Positions 62,201 through 64,000 of a DNA stretch of 64,000 nt are shown here, one piece after another. Each line of letters begins with the position of its first letter. Within the stretch, counting starts at the first letter, position 1. This stretch comes from OLB23 sp965230965 (GTDB taxonomy: Bacteria; Patescibacteriota; Microgenomatia; UBA1406; HO2-37-13b): contig OZ246401.1 in assembly GCA_965230965.1 (NCBI GenBank), positions 310,001 through 374,000 of the forward strand, written 5' to 3'. The notes beneath the pieces were generated by a model that did no database searches, had not been told where the DNA came from, and saw only the letters and a list, made by a program, of their open reading frames with translations. The position numbers and the translations under genes were made by a program.

Positions 62201-63191
62201 CCTTGTATGCTTCATTGATTGTTATGTCTTCTGGGGTTTTCGGTGTTCCCGCAGCAGTAGAATCGTCTGCAAGCTTCTCGCGCATGGCTCTAAAATATGT
62301 TTTGAATTCATCACCACCATCGAAAGCACGAATAATAACACGCTGACGACGTGTCAAATCAAGCTGTGATCGAATAGCAATACCTAAAAGACTGCGCTGC
62401 AACTCTGCAGAGAGACCATAATATGCACTCTTTCTGTCATCTTCAATATCGAGCCAACCATCCGTACCCTCCACAAGCTGCCCAGTATTTGGGTCGCGCG
62501 TAGCTTTCATTATTCGATAGTGTTTATTCAAATATTTTTCGATTGGTTCACGGTCATCATCATCTTCAGCACGTTCGGGATTCGCAGGTCCATTAGGATT
62601 TTGTGGCGGGCCTTCGGGCGGTTTTGGAGGCTCATTCGGTGGTGGCTGTTCTGAGGCTTTAATTTCATCATCGATAGTATCTGCCACGTCATGTTGGTCT
62701 TGTCCTCTCAGACTTGCCACAACATCACGAAGTCTTTCTTTCACTAATTTTTCTGTCGCCTCAGTCGTAGCTCTGAATTCTGGCGATTCAACAATATCAT
62801 TCACAATTTTTCCTATCAAGATTGCTTTTTTTGGAGACAATGATTTTTTTGCAAGAGCCTCAACTACAGACGAGGCAATTATCGGCAAGTTTCTTATGGC
62901 CTTATGTTTGACCAATTCAGCAAGCTCGTTCACACTTGTCATAACATCTTCAGCAGCTTTATCATGATCTCTTCGATTTTCTGGCGTGCTTTCATGACGG
63001 TCCAATTGTCTTTTTAATTCCTCTTGTGATGTTTTTGCAATTTGCTCTTTCTCTCTTGCTTTTTGGTCTTCAGTTTTTTGGCCATCATTATCGATTTTGC
63101 CCATCAGGCTACGAATAAACTCACGCGTTTCACGAATGCGCTTCTGCATGGGTGTTTCTGGATTCCCACCTTGTTCAGGTCCGTTAGCCAT
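59202..63191 (-). CDS. Giant 1329-residue soluble protein, unknown function
   Basis: The largest gene in the window. It has no signal peptide or clear helix anchor, is highly charged, and shows long helical stretches (about residues 15-180 and 900-1010). An early acidic/Pro-rich linker (about 183-215) and a Gly/His-rich end (GGGGKSGGGGGGHGH) are also seen. No known domain is apparent. Runs such as ESWRLRQYELYRNQYLREAK suggest a cytoplasmic scaffold. It overlaps the small membrane gene upstream by eight bases and precedes the pilin gene, so it may be a substrate, assembly platform or regulator of the VirB-like machine. Confidence 0.8.
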   Translation of the reverse strand: MANGPEQGGNPETPMQKRIRETREFIRSLMGKIDNDGQKTEDQKAREKEQIAKTSQEELKRQLDRHESTPENRRDHDKAAEDVMTSVNELAELVKHKAIRNLPIIASSVVEALAKKSLSPKKAILIGKIVNDIVESPEFRATTEATEKLVKERLRDVVASLRGQDQHDVADTIDDEIKASEQPPPNEPPKPPEGPPQNPNGPANPERAEDDDDREPIEKYLNKHYRIMKATRDPNTGQLVEGTDGWLDIEDDRKSAYYGLSAELQRSLLGIAIRSQLDLTRRQRVIIRAFDGGDEFKTYFRAMREKLADDSTAAGTPKTPEDITINEAYKEMSNDIKEVVRDLLSALSGTVDSNSSKETQYISLIVDRISRNIRTEIAGDTEMDVPGKIKLEATDAMLPTPEETRTSREGDQFGSPEGLMVGGMSDYLVPRDVMTSMSEALVDDLAATLTKLQKITVGFHNARGFAYTGGSHKDFGEQLKKDGVKPADLVWTFKKEDDVNLAYNLFIQSLQQLKSQTGRTITERYGTMSKIGGLTEAEYRAYIQLLAMDDGYRKAELEHKLARENGDDKLREKLSKKTMDSIKKKKMRAIKMASGIAWGHSRESWGVLLDAKLLTKRKGEGTHEQPYHLGQHYGGSQSTGIEKMVAELHPSFSDERWGREKMAPFWMLYQHRDLDAAETGWKSTEPFNHTRLYDLYHQHQEAFYRGRSDDLADFDDEYITAHEFANVTSLHMLRRESWRLRQYELYRNQYLREAKVDKDLKGTELHEYMIKRLMARGGPRLVKMYIDKNVGKMMEADKDVDRRMLSRIKSAEKAEHAEHRTGAETGSRRKALAEGRKATQYGLERYYERYIFDDLSKRFTTSLIALEQPRYMPEGETTLYSALNSYVERLPIFQNLPANILQTEVYPVYIDAIHTVERQRWERYKSKKDSKDEQIARQTEDPKDLTDADFDDPETKDKLRTHYKLNQERMGALTEDKYKLEVDFEEYFATLKGFNRRLLQERDKDRYDRVSGRKRKRQSLAKRYAHMLASEQGGINQALGGSYFDFAFEFQQGGVDAINRLSSDVNKSVEMTEAWNELTGEGGALEEFAKSAAKDEEEIEHGAKEIAKAIAKIVKYPHSFSPDLGNEYRVRHEIFWARLFSQPEVFRGLLGPIHELNWKNSRGGQTSLLGEYYQRVLGRTDNTTLDADGIRTFCNTLEHVLDIPPTKFEAEEYESLSEMNAARRTLRGLGDSMRRIPIIGPTLRSIFRSSLSLATEARVKEYRFHEYNQNQALRELGARKRDILKEKALSLDMIVALGGGILSYLNAAGETVGKGGGGKSGGGGGGHGH

Positions 63192-63420
63192 GAGTTATTT
63201 TAGATTTAAACTTATAAACATCCAACGACGATAACATTGCAGCAGTTAATGATTGGCTTCGCAGAAAGTCAGTAAGTGCACCGCATTGCAAACAGCTCGG
63301 ACGAACAATCAAATAGTAGAGGGAGTCGAAGGTGAGAAGAAAAGGAGCCAGTAAAAAGACCGCGGCCAAGGCCAATATTACAGTCAGTACGTTTTGGTGC
63401 TGGTTCTGTAAAGCCTTCAT
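63184..63420 (-). CDS. Small membrane protein upstream of the giant gene
   Basis: The 78-residue protein has one long or two short helices (about residues 13-40), then PSCLQCGALTDFLRSQSLTAAML. I do not recognise it. Its stop overlaps the giant-protein start by eight bases, so the two are coupled in translation, which places it in the VirB-like locus. Minus-strand TATAAT at 63449-63444 lies 23 bases before the ATG and may drive the whole operon down to the pilin gene. The CxxC in the tail could bind a metal or form a disulfide. Confidence 0.65.
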   Translation of the reverse strand: MKALQNQHQNVLTVILALAAVFLLAPFLLTFDSLYYLIVRPSCLQCGALTDFLRSQSLTAAMLSSLDVYKFKSKITHG

Positions 63421-63443
63421 CGTTAAATATTACGACTTATAGT

Positions 63444-63449
63444 ATTATA
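63444..63449 (-). promoter_or_regulatory. -10 box of the giant-protein operon
   Basis: Minus-strand TATAAT (63449-63444), followed by a leader of about 16 bases before the ATG at 63420. No -35 box is clear. Confidence 0.45.
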
Positions 63450-63524
63450 CCACATAAAACACATAAAAGGTATGGAATAGAGTATAGGGATTTGCCAAGT
63501 CCAATTCAAGGATCAGGAAATGAT

Positions 63525-63983
63525 TTAGGATTTTTTTATAGCTATGATCAGACTACGATCAAGACCCTCTCCTTCAGAGTATGATTCTAGTGACGTATAG
63601 TTTTCTGCAATGTGCTCATGGATAATACGTCGTTCATAAGCTGAGAAAGAGGAAAGTCGCGCGTCTCTTTGTTCGTCTACAACGCGTTGCGCGACGTTAT
63701 TGGCAATACCGATAAGACGTTCTTTTTGCGCCTCACGATAATCATTAACGTCCAAAAGAACATCTATTTTTTCGCCAATTTTTTGATAGAGCATTGCTGA
63801 GAGAACTCGTTGAAGCGATGCGAGCATACGAGAATGTTTGCCTATAAGGAGTGAAGCATCGCTATCTGTTTTGAGATGCACATAGTACATTGAACCTTCA
63901 AGCTTGACCTCTACGTCAGCTTGAAAGCCAAGTTGCTCAACTAATTCTTGTGTCAGTTTGGTTATTGTTTCTGTATGTTCCAT
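63525..63983 (-). CDS. khpB: KhpB/Jag RNA-binding protein (KH and R3H domains)
   Basis: The 152-residue protein has a KH domain with SLLIGKHSRMLASLQRVLSA (about residues 44-63) and a C-terminal R3H domain with ARLSSFSAYERRIIHEHIAE (about 108-128). The N-terminal Jag domain found in many bacteria is missing. KhpB binds RNA, often with KhpA, and affects cell shape and division. Its start overlaps the stop of an upstream gene (TAATG), in the place where yidC normally lies. Confidence 0.93.
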   Translation of the reverse strand: MEHTETITKLTQELVEQLGFQADVEVKLEGSMYYVHLKTDSDASLLIGKHSRMLASLQRVLSAMLYQKIGEKIDVLLDVNDYREAQKERLIGIANNVAQRVVDEQRDARLSSFSAYERRIIHEHIAENYTSLESYSEGEGLDRSLIIAIKKS

Positions 63984-64000
63984 TATGCTTTTGGTTTTTT
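63983..64000 (-). CDS. 3' end of an upstream gene, probably yidC (partial)
   Basis: Only five codons and a TAA are inside the window, reading Lys-Lys-Pro-Lys-Ala-stop. The stop shares one base with the khpB ATG. A basic C-terminus just before khpB is the usual yidC arrangement, so this is probably the membrane insertase YidC. The identity is inferred from position, not from sequence. Confidence 0.35.
   Translation of the reverse strand, partial: KKPKA

Noticed and set aside
1..64000. Reassignment of UGA to an amino acid, as in some Patescibacteria
   Set aside because: Genes at 8780 and 29533 end in TGA at the expected length, no gene needs a read-through TGA, and prfB is present.

Overview
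The window looks like a piece of a Patescibacteria (Candidate Phyla Radiation) chromosome, probably from the Microgenomates side. This is inferred from gene content and not from any search. The DNA is AT-rich, genes are tightly packed on both strands, and convergent or divergent neighbours often touch or overlap. The genetic code is standard: several genes end in TGA and a release factor 2 gene is present, so this is not a UGA-recoding lineage. Traits that fit the assignment are an IF-2 without its long N-terminal extension, a NusA/IF-2/degenerate-DHH operon, many polytopic glycosyltransferase-type membrane proteins (YfhO, GT39, DUF2079), a VirB6/VirB2-like module with a giant unknown protein, and many tiny membrane proteins.

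Layout. 1-4.4 kb holds an acyltransferase and a YfhO protein. 4.5-7.0 kb holds an RRM protein, a VOC protein and a DEAD-type helicase with a long leader. 7.3-8.7 kb is pyrF-pyrE. 8.8-15.7 kb holds an N-formylglutamate amidohydrolase-like enzyme, a Nudix hydrolase, a Cys-rich surface protein, a SulP transporter, an ABC exporter, small membrane proteins and an aldose epimerase. 15.7-26.6 kb is a carbohydrate and envelope region: GT39-like proteins, an operon with two double-domain GH130-type proteins, DUF2079 and DUF1003 proteins, and flavin/PNPOx-type proteins. 26.7-29.5 kb is a signalling block: response regulator, histidine kinase, XRE repressor and a receiver-like protein without the phosphorylation site. 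29.5-32 kb has a ZIP transporter, a metallothionein-like protein and a SipW-type peptidase with a TasA/CalY-like substrate.

32-41 kb is mostly housekeeping: truB, a DipZ-like protein, a RmlC-like cupin, rmuC, and nusA-infB-DHH. A tRNA-Tyr at 41.9 kb is followed by an accessory stretch (hicBA, an Ntn hydrolase, SRPBCC, GNAT, MFS) that ends at a strong bidirectional terminator at 45.6 kb. 45.6-54.7 kb carries a VIT1/CCC1 transporter, a PilM-like protein fused to a LytR_C domain, prfB, ftsEX, and lamin-tail, VanZ, CAP and RmlA-like proteins. 54.7-63.4 kb is a secretion-like module: a CHAP peptidase, a small membrane-anchored protein, a VirB6/TrbL-like protein, a VirB2-like pilin and a 1329-residue unknown protein. 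The window ends in khpB/jag and the last codons of a gene that is probably yidC.

Two genome-scale signals stand out. First, many genes carry a -10 box (TANNNT) ending about six bases before the start codon, which predicts leaderless mRNAs; a smaller set of short proteins has textbook Shine-Dalgarno sites instead. Second, the tRNA-Tyr acceptor stem begins with C1-G72, the archaeal/eukaryotic identity pair, where bacteria normally have G1-C72. The best candidates for undescribed biology are the VirB2/VirB6/CHAP/giant-protein locus, the double GH130 operon, the SipW/TasA pair, and the HTH/pseudo-receiver pair with palindromic operators between them.
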